Shown: positions 35,345 through 45,701 of the stretch, piece by piece
Numbering within the stretch: the stretch's first letter is position 1
How the letters are laid out: every line of letters starts with the position of its first letter
NCBI GenBank assembly: GCA_022841745.1
Contig: JALHQW010000023.1
Coordinates: 44,337-108,336 of the forward strand
Direction: 5' to 3'
Origin: Saprospiraceae bacterium
Lineage (GTDB): Bacteria > Bacteroidota > Bacteroidia > Chitinophagales > Saprospiraceae
Length of the DNA stretch: 64,000 nt
Notes under the pieces: model-generated
The model's database searches: none
What the model saw: only the letters and a program-made list of their open reading frames with translations
What the model was told of the DNA's origin: nothing
Made by a program: the position numbers and the translations under genes

Positions 35345-36304
35345 TCAGAAAAACCGGGGGTTCACGTACTCCTTTTCACCAGTAGCATCACCCTTGCCAA
35401 AGCAATAGCGGACAGATGCTTCGATGCTGCCGTTCGAGTAGTCCTTGATGGCCGATAGCGTAATATCGTAAGAAATACCCAAGATGAGATTGTTGGTCAG
35501 TTGTGCAGCAACCAGCAAGTCCAACGACTCGCCAGCACCGCCGTCTTGGTTGCCGCCGAGGCGGTAGGTCAAGCCCACGATGTATTTGTTCTGGATGGCA
35601 AGGCTAACATTTGCATCGAAGTCAACTGGTGCGTTGGCGGCGTACTTGAGCAGTGCTTGTGGGCGCAGTGACAGTTCTTCGTTCAGCGGCAAGGTGACGC
35701 CGCCCATCAGGTAAACGTGCTGCACCTCCCGTGAAACCACCACATCGGCATCGGTGAAATCCGTGTTGTTCTCCAAAAGGCGGGGTGCCGAAAGACCGAG
35801 GTAAACCCTATCGGAGTTGTAGTAAAGCCCCGCACCGAAGTTGAACAAGGTCTTGCTGCGGATGCCGCTTGGGATGCTGCCATCCTGCTCCTTGGGTTGC
35901 GTGGCACTTGTCTGTGCAAAATCATGCTCCATCGAACGGAGTGAGCCTTGTACGCCAACCCCCAGCGTGCCCTTGCCAAGGCGAACCCGGTAGGAATAGG
36001 CCAAGTCAGCGTTGTACATGGTTGTGATGCCAATGGTATGGCGGAAAAGGTTGGCACCGATGCCCACCCGTTGGTTGTTCAATGGCATATTGAAGCTGGC
36101 AACGGCTATCGAGGGTGCCCCTTCAAGGCCGAGCCACTGTTGGCGGTAGATGCACGTAACGCAAGGCGCCTCTTGGCTGCCCGCAAAGCCGGGGTTGTAG
36201 CCCAGCTTGTAGTACATGAACTGGGTGTTGTGCGGCTGCTGCTGCGCCTGCAATGCCACAAGCCCTACTGCAAAGAATATGATGGTGGTGATTATATTTT
36301 TCAT
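35345..36304 (-). CDS. PorP/SprF-family type IX secretion membrane protein
   Basis: 319 residues. Signal peptide (MKNIITTIIFFAVGLVALQA) followed by QQQPHNTQFMYYKLGYNPGFAGSQE, the typical start of the PorP/SprF family. Many amphipathic strands follow (LAYSYRVRLGKGTLGVGVQG, IVGLTYRLGGNQDGG, LILGISYDITLS), ending SVRYCFGKG. Members form outer-membrane barrels that hold or translocate proteins with type B C-terminal domains. The upstream gene in the same operon encodes exactly such a protein, so this is its dedicated partner. The ATG at 36302-36304 is chosen; the longer frame upstream lies in the word-repeat element. Confidence 0.92.
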   Translation of the reverse strand: MKNIITTIIFFAVGLVALQAQQQPHNTQFMYYKLGYNPGFAGSQEAPCVTCIYRQQWLGLEGAPSIAVASFNMPLNNQRVGIGANLFRHTIGITTMYNADLAYSYRVRLGKGTLGVGVQGSLRSMEHDFAQTSATQPKEQDGSIPSGIRSKTLFNFGAGLYYNSDRVYLGLSAPRLLENNTDFTDADVVVSREVQHVYLMGGVTLPLNEELSLRPQALLKYAANAPVDFDANVSLAIQNKYIVGLTYRLGGNQDGGAGESLDLLVAAQLTNNLILGISYDITLSAIKDYSNGSIEASVRYCFGKGDATGEKEYVNPRFF

Positions 36305-36310
36305 TGTTGG

Positions 36311-36391
36311 ATTGGTGAATCGTGAATCGTGATTCGTGATTCGTGACGGGGAGGAGCCAGTCACGAATCACCAATCACCAATCACTAATTA
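36311..36391 (-). repeat. Word-repeat hairpin between the adhesin and porP-like genes
   Basis: Left arm 36311-36346 is tandem 7-base words (ATCGTGA, TTCGTGA) and right arm 36361-36391 tandem TCACGAA/TCACCAA/TCACTAA, forming a long imperfect stem around CGGGGAGGAGCCAG. The right arm runs into the stop codon of the 2387-aa gene (36389-36391). The word GTGATTNGTGATT is shared with the copy beside susD (26268). Confidence 0.9.
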
Positions 36392-39300
36392 TCGCTGGAT
36401 GATTAAATAACCGGACATTGGTTTGTCGCCGTTGCCAAGGTCAATGATGTAGAAATAAGTGGCAGGCGGCAAGTCCTGGCCATCGAAGGTGCCTTCCCAA
36501 TCGTTTCGGTAAGGTTCGGCATGAAGAACCTCATCACCCCATTGGTTGAAGATGCTCACTACGCTGTTCGGGAACTTATCGCCCTCACCGAGGCAGGGAA
36601 CGATGAAAGCATCATTCATGCCGTCCGTGTTGGGGGTGATGATGGAAGGCACCACACAATCGGCATTACCCCCAACGGTAAAGTATATCTTGGCCGTTGT
36701 GCAAGCACAACCTACTTGGCAGACCTCATAAGTGGCAGAGTCAACTCCAATGAAAGTGATATCGGGGATGTAGGTCATCAAACCATTCGTGCCCTCCTCC
36801 AGCGTGCCGTGCTCCGGTTCGCCGCCCTCGGCAATTCGTACGGTCGCAGTGCCCAGTATATGGTCGTTGAAAAGCACGTTGATAAATGCGTCCTCCGCAA
36901 AAGGCACGGTCACCTCGTCGTCCGTTGCGGTAAGCACCCCATAATTTACTATCAAGGAATCCACGGAATAGTGGCCGCAGGCACCGTTGTTGATCGTCCA
37001 GATGAGGATGTTCTCGCCCTGTTGCAGGTTGCAGGCCAAAGTGGACGCACTCGTTGCGGTAGCAAAGCTGATACTGCTGTTCGGGCTGCTCCAAGTACCG
37101 ACTTGGCTTTGCGAAGCAACGGCGGCTAACTGCGCACAGCGGTCTTCTGCATCGCCGCAGACATCAATTGAAGACTCGCCATCCAAAGTAGCGGAGGCCT
37201 CCTCGTTCGTTACCGTCACCAGTATTGGCTCCGATGACATGCCGCAGCCGCCGTCAATCGTCCAAGTGAATACGTACTGGTTGCCGGGCACGAGGCCAGC
37301 TACTTGGGTGGCCGGGTCTGTTGGGTCAACGATGACTACCCCAAGCGCAGCTTGCGATGCGGGCTGCGACCACTCGCCGATATTGGAAGCGGGCATGGTT
37401 GCATTTAATGTGGCTTCGGCAGTGAAGCAGACCGTGATGGGTTCGCCTGCGTCCGCATCTTCCAGAAAGTCCACATAGACGCTCATTTCATCGTTGGAAT
37501 AATCAACGCATGCACCATTGGACAACGACCACTGGAATACATACTGCTGGCCTGGCACGATGCCTGAAACGGTTGTCGTCGCCTCATCTGGGTTGGCAAT
37601 CACGACCCCGTTGGGGTTGCCGCTCACCAAATACCAGAAGCCTTCACCAGCCGTCGGTACCGTTGCCGAAAGTTCCACGATATCGCCTTCGCAGCCAACG
37701 ATGTCGGCGCCGGCCTCGGCCTGGTTGGAGGGTACCGTATTCAATTGCACCACTGTTGGCACCGACTGTGTGGAGTTGCAACCGTTCAAGTTGGCAATCA
37801 CATAAAAATCTTCTGTACCGTTGCCATACTGCGTCGGGTTGGGCAACTGGAAATTGAGCGAAGGCGTTGCTGCACCAAGTGGCTGGCCATTTACATTGTA
37901 CCAAGTATAGGTGGCACCCGGCGTTGCCGAATTGGCGGTCACGCTGAGCATCACGTTGTCGGTATTGGCACAATAAGGGCCAGCGTTGATGGCAGTAGGC
38001 ACTTCTGGTTTTTCATTTACCAATACGTTCACCGAAACAATATCTGACCAACAGCCGCCCACCAAAGTGCGCACGGTGTAGGTGCCGGCGTTGATGGCTG
38101 GATTTGCATTGGCTATGATCGGATTGCACACCGAGGAACTAAAGGCACCGGGGCCCGTCCACTGGTAGGTAGCACCCGTGGTGCAGTTCACGTCCAGTTC
38201 TATCGTTTCACCTTCGCAAACCGGGCTGTTGCTCGTCACTTGCACGGAAGGTGCCGGATTCACGACCAACTGCATTGCCCCCGATGTGCCTGAAGTACAG
38301 TCACCTATTCCATATAATACGGTATAAGGCCCTGAATCGGACACCGTGAGGTCATCCAATGTCAACGATGGGGTATTGGTGGTGTAGTTGCCGGAAGGCG
38401 TCTGCCAAATATACGTGACGTTTGGCCCTGGATATGGGCTGGTGTTGATGGTAACATCGTCGCCCACGCAGTAAGGATTGACGATTCCTGTGGGCGGTGT
38501 AGGAGTAGGGATGACCTGAGGAATGGCCACGTTCAAGGTTGCGGGCAAAGAACTGCAACCTTGGGCATTGGTGACCACTAAGGTATAACTGCCGCTATTG
38601 CTAAAGACTGCATTAGGGATGGTGGCCGACGCATTGGTAGAGGAGTAGCCATTGGGGCCAGTCCACAAATATTGGTAGGTTCCATTGTCAATGGGGAAAA
38701 TGGTGGCTACCATTTGCACGTTGACCGGGCCTCCGGGACATTGCGGCGCATTGCTGCTAAGGCTCGTGATGTCCACCCTGTCATTGACGGTCACTTCTAC
38801 GGAAGCCGTTACGGAACAGCCAAATTGGTTGGTCACCGTGAGCAAATACACACCACCATTATTGGTATTGACATTGGTGATCACCGGATTCTGCAAGGCG
38901 CTCGTCTGGGAGCTGTTTGGGTAATCCCAAAGGAAGCTGACGTTTTGCGAAGCAGAAGAAGCCGAAAGCTGTACGTCTTGGCCTTCGCAGACAATGGCAG
39001 GGTTGGCTGCGGCAGAAATGGCCTCAGGTGGCTGCACAACATAAACCGTAGCTGGCAGCGACACTTCTGATACACAGGGATTTCCGATTGCCTGTACCGT
39101 CCACTGCCCGGCATGTTGCACGATATTGGCCCCGGGGATGGTCAGCACGTTGGTGGAAGTGGTAATGGTCGCAAAAGTTGGGGTCGTCCAAAGGTAGGAC
39201 ATGGCACCTTGAACATTCGTCGAGGTCAGCGTTAGCGTTTCGCCCTCGCAGGCGGGTGCGCCCTGGCTGGTAGAGCTGGAGATGAAAGGCTGTGCAGGCT

Positions 39301-42300
39301 GGGCGACCACCGTTACGGCCACGCTTGCTGGCAGCGAGGGGCAGCCATTCCTGGAAACCACCAGGGTATAGATTCCGCTGTTGCAAAGCGTAGCATCCGC
39401 AATGGGCGCCGGGCTGCAATTGAACGATTCGTAACCGCAAGGCCCCGTCCAGTGGCAGGTCGTGCCAGCGGCATTGTTGATGGAGTTGAGCGGGATTTCC
39501 TCACCCTCGCAAATGATAATGCTGGTCGGGGATGGCATGGCCGTTGGCGCAGCCTCCACAGTGACGTTGATCGGGTCTGAAGGTGCCGACTCACAGCCAT
39601 TGCGTTCCACCACCACATAAAAGCTGAACATGCCAGAGGCAGGTGGCAGTTGGGTGAACGTTGGGACGGTCGTTGTGCCAATCAGCACACCTGGCGCACT
39701 GCCGCTGTACCATTTATAGATAATGGTGCTGCCGCAAACGCTTGGCGTGGTCAATTCTATGTTTTCCGAAGCACAAATGACGTTGTCGGCTGCTTGCAGG
39801 GTAGGCTTTTGCAATGGCAACATATCACAGGTCACCTGCACCACGCCCACAGCATCGCAGCCAGTGAGGCCCTCAATCACTACGTTGTAGAAGCCGAGGT
39901 TGCTGGGATTAGCATCCAAAATCACGGGATTCTGGGTGTAGGCAAATGGCAAGCCCTGTGGGTTGAACCACTCGTATTGGTAAGGATTGGCACCACCGCC
40001 CGGTACGGCTGGTGGGTTGGCAAATAGCGACAGGCTGCTGCTGCCACAAGTGGTAGAAACGGTCGGTTCTGGGCCGAGCACCACCACGTTCACGAAAGTA
40101 TTGCAGGTGGAGACATTCCCCGCCACATCCGTCACGGTCAAAGTGACGGGGTTGGGGTTGCCTGCCTCGTCGTTGCAGGTCACACTGTTTGGCGTAACGG
40201 TCATGGAAGCGATGCCGCAATTATCGGTGCTGCCGAGGTCAATATCCGCTGGCAAGATGGTCTCCGACACGATACCCGATGGGTTGATTTCCACGAAGGT
40301 AGGGCCGCAATTCACGATTGGTGCTTGCGTATCGTTCACCGTCACGGTAAAGGAACAACTACCTTGATTGCCTTCGAGGTCAGTAGCCCCATAGGTAAAA
40401 GTCGTCACCCCTTGGTTTAAGGTATAGGTCGTGGCCTCCAATGGCGGGGTCAGCGTTACTTGGCTGATGGTCGTTGCGCCCGTTGCGGAGAAAGTCGGTG
40501 AAATGCTCTCATAGCGGATAGTGGCCGAAATGGTGCTGCCATCGGTATCGCCATCAAATGTCACTTGTGATGGGTTGCAAGGGTTGATGCCCCAGCCCGG
40601 CCCTGCAGGTGGTATAGGATAGTTTTGGTAGGAAACAGCCGTGATGGCGATGTTGCCCGCAGCTGCCCAATCGTTGAAGGTGTTGGCCGGTACGGAGAAC
40701 GTTGCCGTGCTCGGCGTACTGCAATTGCCAGGCGTCACATGCGATTGGCCCTTTGCCGTCGTGCCGAGCAGGTTGCCGTCATTATCATAAATCTGGTAAT
40801 AAGCGCCCACCGAGTCTACATCGCCTTGGATGGTGATGATGATATTGACGTTGCCGGGCGATGCGTTGCCCTGCAAACCTGTAAAAGTAAAGGTCTCATC
40901 CTCCGCCACGTAATCGTTCAGGTTTGGGTTGTAAGCATAAGAAATAAGGCTGGAGGCCGTCTGCGTCGTTGGGGTCGTCACGCCGCAATTGTCCGTGATA
41001 TTGGAGAACAGCGGGATCAGCACATCCTGCGTACACTCGCCCGGTGCGAGGTTTAGGTTGATGTTCGCTGGGCAGGATATAATTGGCGCCTCGTTGTCCT
41101 CTACGGCCACATCAAAGCTACAGGTGGATTCATTGCCAGCACAATCTGTGAAATAATAGGTCACTACGGTCGTGCCCTTGGCAAAGGTCTCAGTGACTGG
41201 GGCGATAGGTGAAACGGGCACTTTCGGGCCGCTATTGAACCGATACTCAAATTCGAGGCTGGCCGGGTACTCGGTTGTGTAGCTGAGGTTGGCAGTTACC
41301 GCACCTCCCGGGCAAATTGGGTTGATGGAGAAACGCCCCGGTTGGCCAACTGGCACATTCGGCTTAACCGTGATGGTAAGAATGCCATCGGCAGCCCATT
41401 GGTTGATTTGCGCAACAGTAATGGTAATGGTAGAGGTTGTATCACCACACTGAACAGAAGTTCGTGCCACAGGGCCAAGTACCACCCCATTTTCCCCGTA
41501 AACCATGAAGAACTCGGTTGGCTCCTCAGCATCAACGTTGTTCAGCACCAGTTGCAGCGAGGCATTCGTCGTAGCAATGAACGGGGAACTGGGCACGCCA
41601 AAGTTGAACACAAGGTCGTCTACGGGCGTCTCCACGGGGTCTTGGCCGCTGGGTATCGTTAGGGCCTGCGTTAGGGAGAAGTTTTGGGTGGCGCTCACGT
41701 TGCCGCAATCTTCCACAATGGTAGGCAGGGCCAGCGTCAATATTGCATCACAGGAACCGGGGTCAGTGTCTGTGGTAAAATCGGTGGGGCAATTGGTGAG
41801 CGTTGGGGCCACGAGGTCCGTCACCGTATAAGTTGCGGTGGTGGTGTCACGGTTGCCACATTTATCCACCACAATGAAGTCAACAGTGCGGGTCCGGTAA
41901 ACGCCCACTGGCGTGTTGCCGCAGTTGGGCGCAGCCAAGTTCGCATTCGTCGTAGTGCCCGTATTGTAAGCAAACCATGTGAGGTCAGCCGTAGCCGTGC
42001 AGTTGTCGGATGCGACGGCGTTTCCGTGATTTGCCACCCAAGTTGCGAAGGCAGCATCGGCGTTCACAGCATCGTCGCAAGGCAGGGCTTGGTTTTGTGC
42101 AACCGCCGTCACCGTCGGGGCGATATTGTCGGTGACTGTGATGATTTGCACGTCTCCAATGACGTTGCCGCAGGCATCCTGCACCCGCCAAGGGCGCTTA
42201 AGGATGTAGCTATGATCGCAGGCCCCCGTTATCAAGGTATCTGGCAGGTGGTTGAAGGTCGGCTGCGTGTCACAGTTATCGGCAACTGAGGTTGGTGTTC

Positions 42301-43552
42301 CCGTCACGTTGAGGTTTCCAGCATTGGCGCAGTCCACCGTGATGTCGGCAGGGAAAATGGCCGTTGGAGCAATAGTGTCCTGCACCGTGATGGTCTGCGT
42401 CTTCGAGACGGAGTTGAGGCAAGGGTCGCTCACCCTCCAAGTGCGCAGGATAGTGCGTTCCTGTGGGCAGGTGCCCGCATTGACGATCTCAGTCATCGTG
42501 ATGTTCAGCACCGAGGAGCAGTTGTCCGCCACATTGCTGTACGAGCCAAGGGTCATGGTATCAACGGGCGTTCCGCAGTTCACGACAGTATCCCCCGGGA
42601 TGTTGAAGGTCGGCTGCACGGTATCCTCTATGTTGATGGTCTGCGATTGGGTCACGCTGTTGCCGCAGCCATCGCTCACTGTCCAGGTACGCACAATGGT
42701 ATAGTCGTAATGGTTACAGGTGTTGGTGTTCGATGACTGCGAATTGGTCTGTGAAAACGAGGGCACAAGCCCTGTCGCACAGTTATCAGTAGCTGTGACG
42801 GTCGCCACAGCTGGTATAGGATCATCACAATCAATCATCAAATCGGTTGGCACGCCGACCAGTACGGGTGGCGTCGAGTCGGTGATGGTATAGCTGGCCG
42901 AAATTGTGTCAGTATTACCGGAGGCATCTTCTACGGTAAAAGTGACGGTCACAGAACCGCAGTTGTTTGTGAAATTGGCGGGACCATTATTATAAATGGT
43001 GTCAATGCCGCAATTGTCGAACTCGTTGCGGTGTGCATCGAGCGAATCCATTTGGGCTTGTAGCCAGCCGAGGTAGTTGTCCGACTCGCAGGTCGCCGTA
43101 CCATTGGTCAGTGGGATGTTGATGATCGGTGCCACTGTGTCAATGAAGCTCAGCCTATAGCAAAGCGTGTCCTTTACTCCAACTGGGGAGGTAATGATGT
43201 AATGGACCGTAACATCGGTGCCAGCAGGTACGGTGGAACCGATGGGGTAGCCGCCCGGTGGCACATACTCCACGAAGGTGGAAATATTACCACCTGACAC
43301 CTGTATAAAGGTGCTCGGGCTGTTTAGCGTACCAATGCAGGAGGTACCAATAAAAATGGTGTCTGGCCCGCAATAGGTCATGGTGAATTGGTCGCCACTG
43401 CAGACCTGCCGGGTGCCGCCCGGGCAGGTCGGGTCGGGAATCATCGTCGGAGACCCGCACTCGCATTGCGCCAGCAATTGTAATGTACATGGGATTAGGC
43501 CGATTGCGAAGAGAAGCCGCAATTGCCACTTGAGGAGTAATCGGTTCGTCAT
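36389..43552 (-). CDS. Giant multi-domain surface protein with type B T9SS C-terminal domain
   Basis: 2387 residues. A signal peptide (about 1-30) is followed by a long array of HYR-like and Ig-like modules: early repeats share cysteines and phrases such as VTDNIAPTV, NCG, ADNCSS and VSDGCGNS (residues about 140-1100), and later ones are Ig-like with PxxxCEGExxxL (1180-2150). The very end is a gliding-motility-associated C-terminal domain (SIITPNTDGMNDAFIVPCLG ... ATYFYIIDLGNGDKPMSGYLIIQR), the type B signal. It is thus secreted through the type IX system and held at the surface; adhesion, motility or binding are possible roles. First gene of an operon with the PorP/SprF and OmpA genes. The predicted promoter is at 43881. 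Confidence 0.9.
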   Translation of the reverse strand: MTNRLLLKWQLRLLFAIGLIPCTLQLLAQCECGSPTMIPDPTCPGGTRQVCSGDQFTMTYCGPDTIFIGTSCIGTLNSPSTFIQVSGGNISTFVEYVPPGGYPIGSTVPAGTDVTVHYIITSPVGVKDTLCYRLSFIDTVAPIINIPLTNGTATCESDNYLGWLQAQMDSLDAHRNEFDNCGIDTIYNNGPANFTNNCGSVTVTFTVEDASGNTDTISASYTITDSTPPVLVGVPTDLMIDCDDPIPAVATVTATDNCATGLVPSFSQTNSQSSNTNTCNHYDYTIVRTWTVSDGCGNSVTQSQTINIEDTVQPTFNIPGDTVVNCGTPVDTMTLGSYSNVADNCSSVLNITMTEIVNAGTCPQERTILRTWRVSDPCLNSVSKTQTITVQDTIAPTAIFPADITVDCANAGNLNVTGTPTSVADNCDTQPTFNHLPDTLITGACDHSYILKRPWRVQDACGNVIGDVQIITVTDNIAPTVTAVAQNQALPCDDAVNADAAFATWVANHGNAVASDNCTATADLTWFAYNTGTTTNANLAAPNCGNTPVGVYRTRTVDFIVVDKCGNRDTTTATYTVTDLVAPTLTNCPTDFTTDTDPGSCDAILTLALPTIVEDCGNVSATQNFSLTQALTIPSGQDPVETPVDDLVFNFGVPSSPFIATTNASLQLVLNNVDAEEPTEFFMVYGENGVVLGPVARTSVQCGDTTSTITITVAQINQWAADGILTITVKPNVPVGQPGRFSINPICPGGAVTANLSYTTEYPASLEFEYRFNSGPKVPVSPIAPVTETFAKGTTVVTYYFTDCAGNESTCSFDVAVEDNEAPIISCPANINLNLAPGECTQDVLIPLFSNITDNCGVTTPTTQTASSLISYAYNPNLNDYVAEDETFTFTGLQGNASPGNVNIIITIQGDVDSVGAYYQIYDNDGNLLGTTAKGQSHVTPGNCSTPSTATFSVPANTFNDWAAAGNIAITAVSYQNYPIPPAGPGWGINPCNPSQVTFDGDTDGSTISATIRYESISPTFSATGATTISQVTLTPPLEATTYTLNQGVTTFTYGATDLEGNQGSCSFTVTVNDTQAPIVNCGPTFVEINPSGIVSETILPADIDLGSTDNCGIASMTVTPNSVTCNDEAGNPNPVTLTVTDVAGNVSTCNTFVNVVVLGPEPTVSTTCGSSSLSLFANPPAVPGGGANPYQYEWFNPQGLPFAYTQNPVILDANPSNLGFYNVVIEGLTGCDAVGVVQVTCDMLPLQKPTLQAADNVICASENIELTTPSVCGSTIIYKWYSGSAPGVLIGTTTVPTFTQLPPASGMFSFYVVVERNGCESAPSDPINVTVEAAPTAMPSPTSIIICEGEEIPLNSINNAAGTTCHWTGPCGYESFNCSPAPIADATLCNSGIYTLVVSRNGCPSLPASVAVTVVAQPAQPFISSSTSQGAPACEGETLTLTSTNVQGAMSYLWTTPTFATITTSTNVLTIPGANIVQHAGQWTVQAIGNPCVSEVSLPATVYVVQPPEAISAAANPAIVCEGQDVQLSASSASQNVSFLWDYPNSSQTSALQNPVITNVNTNNGGVYLLTVTNQFGCSVTASVEVTVNDRVDITSLSSNAPQCPGGPVNVQMVATIFPIDNGTYQYLWTGPNGYSSTNASATIPNAVFSNSGSYTLVVTNAQGCSSLPATLNVAIPQVIPTPTPPTGIVNPYCVGDDVTINTSPYPGPNVTYIWQTPSGNYTTNTPSLTLDDLTVSDSGPYTVLYGIGDCTSGTSGAMQLVVNPAPSVQVTSNSPVCEGETIELDVNCTTGATYQWTGPGAFSSSVCNPIIANANPAINAGTYTVRTLVGGCWSDIVSVNVLVNEKPEVPTAINAGPYCANTDNVMLSVTANSATPGATYTWYNVNGQPLGAATPSLNFQLPNPTQYGNGTEDFYVIANLNGCNSTQSVPTVVQLNTVPSNQAEAGADIVGCEGDIVELSATVPTAGEGFWYLVSGNPNGVVIANPDEATTTVSGIVPGQQYVFQWSLSNGACVDYSNDEMSVYVDFLEDADAGEPITVCFTAEATLNATMPASNIGEWSQPASQAALGVVIVDPTDPATQVAGLVPGNQYVFTWTIDGGCGMSSEPILVTVTNEEASATLDGESSIDVCGDAEDRCAQLAAVASQSQVGTWSSPNSSISFATATSASTLACNLQQGENILIWTINNGACGHYSVDSLIVNYGVLTATDDEVTVPFAEDAFINVLFNDHILGTATVRIAEGGEPEHGTLEEGTNGLMTYIPDITFIGVDSATYEVCQVGCACTTAKIYFTVGGNADCVVPSIITPNTDGMNDAFIVPCLGEGDKFPNSVVSIFNQWGDEVLHAEPYRNDWEGTFDGQDLPPATYFYIIDLGNGDKPMSGYLIIQR

Positions 43553-44201
43553 GCCTCGTTTTTTAACCAGTTTAAAATTTTACAAAAAATTGGATTTCCA
43601 GGACTTCTCACCTGTGAAGCGATGCAGTTTTCTTCTACGAGAAATTTAGGGCAAGGTTGGACTACCCACCGTTGTCACCAACGGCGAAACGCCGTTTCAA
43701 CCCTGTTTTTCATTCATGGAAACTACAAAATGATCCGGCGGCGAAAAAGCGACATGCCGGAAAAAAGGAGGAAATAGGAGATAGGTTTGTAAAAGGACTA
43801 CAATCGGCTTCATAGGAAAAAGAATGTTCATGGGATGATAATTGCTCAACGAAGTTATCACTTCGTCTTTAAATCGAACACAAAGGTAGGAAACTTTGGA
43901 ATCCATTTGAACAGATTTTTTTTTCCAAATTTGTAAATCGCTTACTATGAGCAACAAATCAACCCGTTTTAAAACAAAAAACGGGTACAAGACGCTGCCT
44001 CCGCTCCGCAATTTTTCATGCAGAACGAGGGTTTAGGCGCTTGTACCCGTTGACTATGCTTGAACGTTGCTGGCTGTTTTTAGAGTTTCGAGTTGTGGAG
44101 TTTCGAGCTTCGAGTTGTGAGCGGGTATGCCCCAAGATTGCCTTAGGCGCAGCTGATTACGAGTAACTCGCAGCTCGAAACTGGCAACTCGTAACTCAAA
44201 A
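43553..44201. other. Gene-less stretch upstream of the type B operon
   Basis: No gene is supported here; frames of up to 104 codons look random. It holds a leader hairpin cluster near 43660-43690 (CCGTTG/CAACGG followed by AACGGCG/CGCCGTT), the promoter candidate at 43881-43888, an inverted repeat AACGGGTACAAG (about 43979) / CTTGTACCCGTT (about 44040-44051), and the word-repeat element at 44081-44204. Confidence 0.6.
43881..43888 (-). promoter_or_regulatory. Candidate promoter of the type B T9SS operon
   Basis: On the minus strand TACCTTTG matches TAnnTTTG, with GTTC about 20 bases upstream instead of the usual TTTG. A start here gives a leader of about 320 bases for the 2387-aa gene, containing the two adjacent hairpins near 43660-43690. 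Confidence 0.45.
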
Positions 44202-44204
44202 CTA
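44081..44204 (-). repeat. Word-repeat hairpin after the glucosaminidase gene
   Basis: Left arm 44081-44123 (GAGTTTCGAGTTGTGGAGTT...) and right arm 44160-44204 (...AACTCGTAACTCAAAAC) are made of the words GAGTTTC/GAGTTGT and their complements. The right arm includes the gene's stop codon (44202-44204). The same word family makes the element at 50134-50207. Confidence 0.9.
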
Positions 44205-45095
44205 CCTGCGCTCGAACTTCGGCGCTGCCTTCGGCAAAATCAGCGGAATCTTAACGAACGACTGAGCCGCTGGTATTTCTACTGTTGGCGGGGCCAATGC
44301 CGTGGGGCGCTGCTCTTTTGGAAGGCGGTAGCCCGGCACTTGGAGCATGTGTTTCGACGCTGGTTCTTGACTGGCTTCGTTCAGGGCTACGACTGGGGCA
44401 GTTTCCGTAGGAGTTTGTGGTGCTTGTGGCAACTGCGTCCTTTGCGGCACTTGCGGTGCAATGGCGATGAAGTCGCCTGCTGGCTCCACGGCTTCGACGG
44501 CTTCCATGTAGTCCAAGTCCTCGAACGGCAGCCCAAGCGCCTTGATTTGATCCTCGGTCACGGCCTTGTCGTATAAGTAAAGCCCGTAACGGTCGATGGT
44601 CGAAATCAACTGTTCGGCGTAGTCCCCTTTGGTGGCATAGCCGCATGCCTTAAGGCCGTAGCACCAGCCCCGGTAATCTGTCGGGGCCAGCTTGAACAAG
44701 CCGCTATAGCGGGGGTTCTCCCGAAGGAATTTGGAGTGGTCGGCGAACGACTCCTCAATGGCGCCGTAGCTGCGGAACTTGGAGTCAATCAGCTTGCCGT
44801 CGAGGCTGTCATCGTCCACTGCCTGAATGACGGGGCCCGCCCAGCCATTATTGGCCTTGATGCAGAAATAGTTGTTGCCGAGCAAGGCCACCCGGCCCTG
44901 CCCCCAGCCGGATTCCACGATGGCCTGCGCCAAGGTGATGCTGGCAGGTACGCCATACAGGCCCATCTGCTCCACGGCCATCTTGGCCCAGGTATCAATG
45001 AACAACTGCTGGTCGAGCGCTGGAATGGCGTTGGCGTTGGCCGCCTTCGGCAATAGGAATAATGCACAAACGGATAGGATGTGTAGCAATCTCAT
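44202..45095 (-). CDS. Secreted glucosaminidase-domain peptidoglycan hydrolase (GH73-like)
   Basis: 297 residues. Signal peptide (MRLLHILSVCALFLLPKAANA), then a FlgJ/GH73-type glucosaminidase domain (about 30-165): LYGVPASITLAQAIVESGWGQGRVALLGNNYFCIKA, FRSYGAIEESFADHSKFL, LKACGYATKGDYAEQLISTI. The glutamate in AIVESGWG is the likely catalytic acid. The last 120 residues are a Pro/Ala/Gln-rich low-complexity tail with no recognised domain. It cuts the glycan strand, probably during growth or protein export. The ATG at 45093-45095 is the one that starts the signal peptide. Confidence 0.88.
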   Translation of the reverse strand: MRLLHILSVCALFLLPKAANANAIPALDQQLFIDTWAKMAVEQMGLYGVPASITLAQAIVESGWGQGRVALLGNNYFCIKANNGWAGPVIQAVDDDSLDGKLIDSKFRSYGAIEESFADHSKFLRENPRYSGLFKLAPTDYRGWCYGLKACGYATKGDYAEQLISTIDRYGLYLYDKAVTEDQIKALGLPFEDLDYMEAVEAVEPAGDFIAIAPQVPQRTQLPQAPQTPTETAPVVALNEASQEPASKHMLQVPGYRLPKEQRPTALAPPTVEIPAAQSFVKIPLILPKAAPKFERR

Positions 45096-45701
45096 GTTCC
45101 GGGTATGTTGTGCCGAGCAGCCGATGGCAGAAATTGGAAAACGGGGGAAACTTGACAATTGTAGGCTGCATACGCCACTCCCAATTTCTCAATTTCCTAA
45201 TTTCCTAATTTACCCGTACAGGTGGCCTTTAGCCTCTCCACCTGTACCCAATCGGACACTTAGCCTGTTAACAATCTTGTTTTCTCTTGTTTTCTATTCT
45301 TATGACCCAAGGAACATAGGAGGTCGTTTTATCGGTCTTCTCTCTTAGTTGGTTTAATCCCCTGTTTTGAATTTGGCAATGGGGGTACACTTGCAATAAA
45401 AGTGCCATATTTAGTCGAGAAAGCGATTTTATTTTAAAAATAATAATATGTAACATACTTTCTAAAAGCCCGTTGTGGCGTTTCCATTCTTGTATATTCA
45501 TAGGATTGATAAGCAAGTTAACGCTAATGATGACGCCTTCCTCCAGCATATACCCATAGACTTGGCCAGGCAGCCCGTTCGCCCTACCTTTGCCGACATC
45601 CTTTCGGTAATCAGTCGGGTTTTCAATGTAAAAAGAAGGCCCTGACCTATTGCGATTCGGGATTGGTCAGGCATTTGTGTTCGCATTTTATATAGACTAC
45701 C
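45096..45701. other. Gene-less divergent stretch
   Basis: No supported gene between the glucosaminidase and xerD-like genes; a 93-codon frame on the minus strand has no features. It contains tandem AATTTCC words at 45182-45213, a perfect 10-bp inverted repeat GTACAGGTGG (45216-45225) / CCACCTGTAC (45238-45247), and CCTGACC/GGTCAGG (45641-45671) just upstream of the recombinase start. Confidence 0.5.

Noticed and set aside
43697..44011. 104-codon minus-strand frame upstream of the type B operon
   Set aside because: It contains the promoter and an inverted repeat; residue composition is random.
45268..45549. 93-codon minus-strand frame between the glucosaminidase and xerD
   Set aside because: No recognisable domain, AT-rich spacer; kept only as a gene-less stretch.
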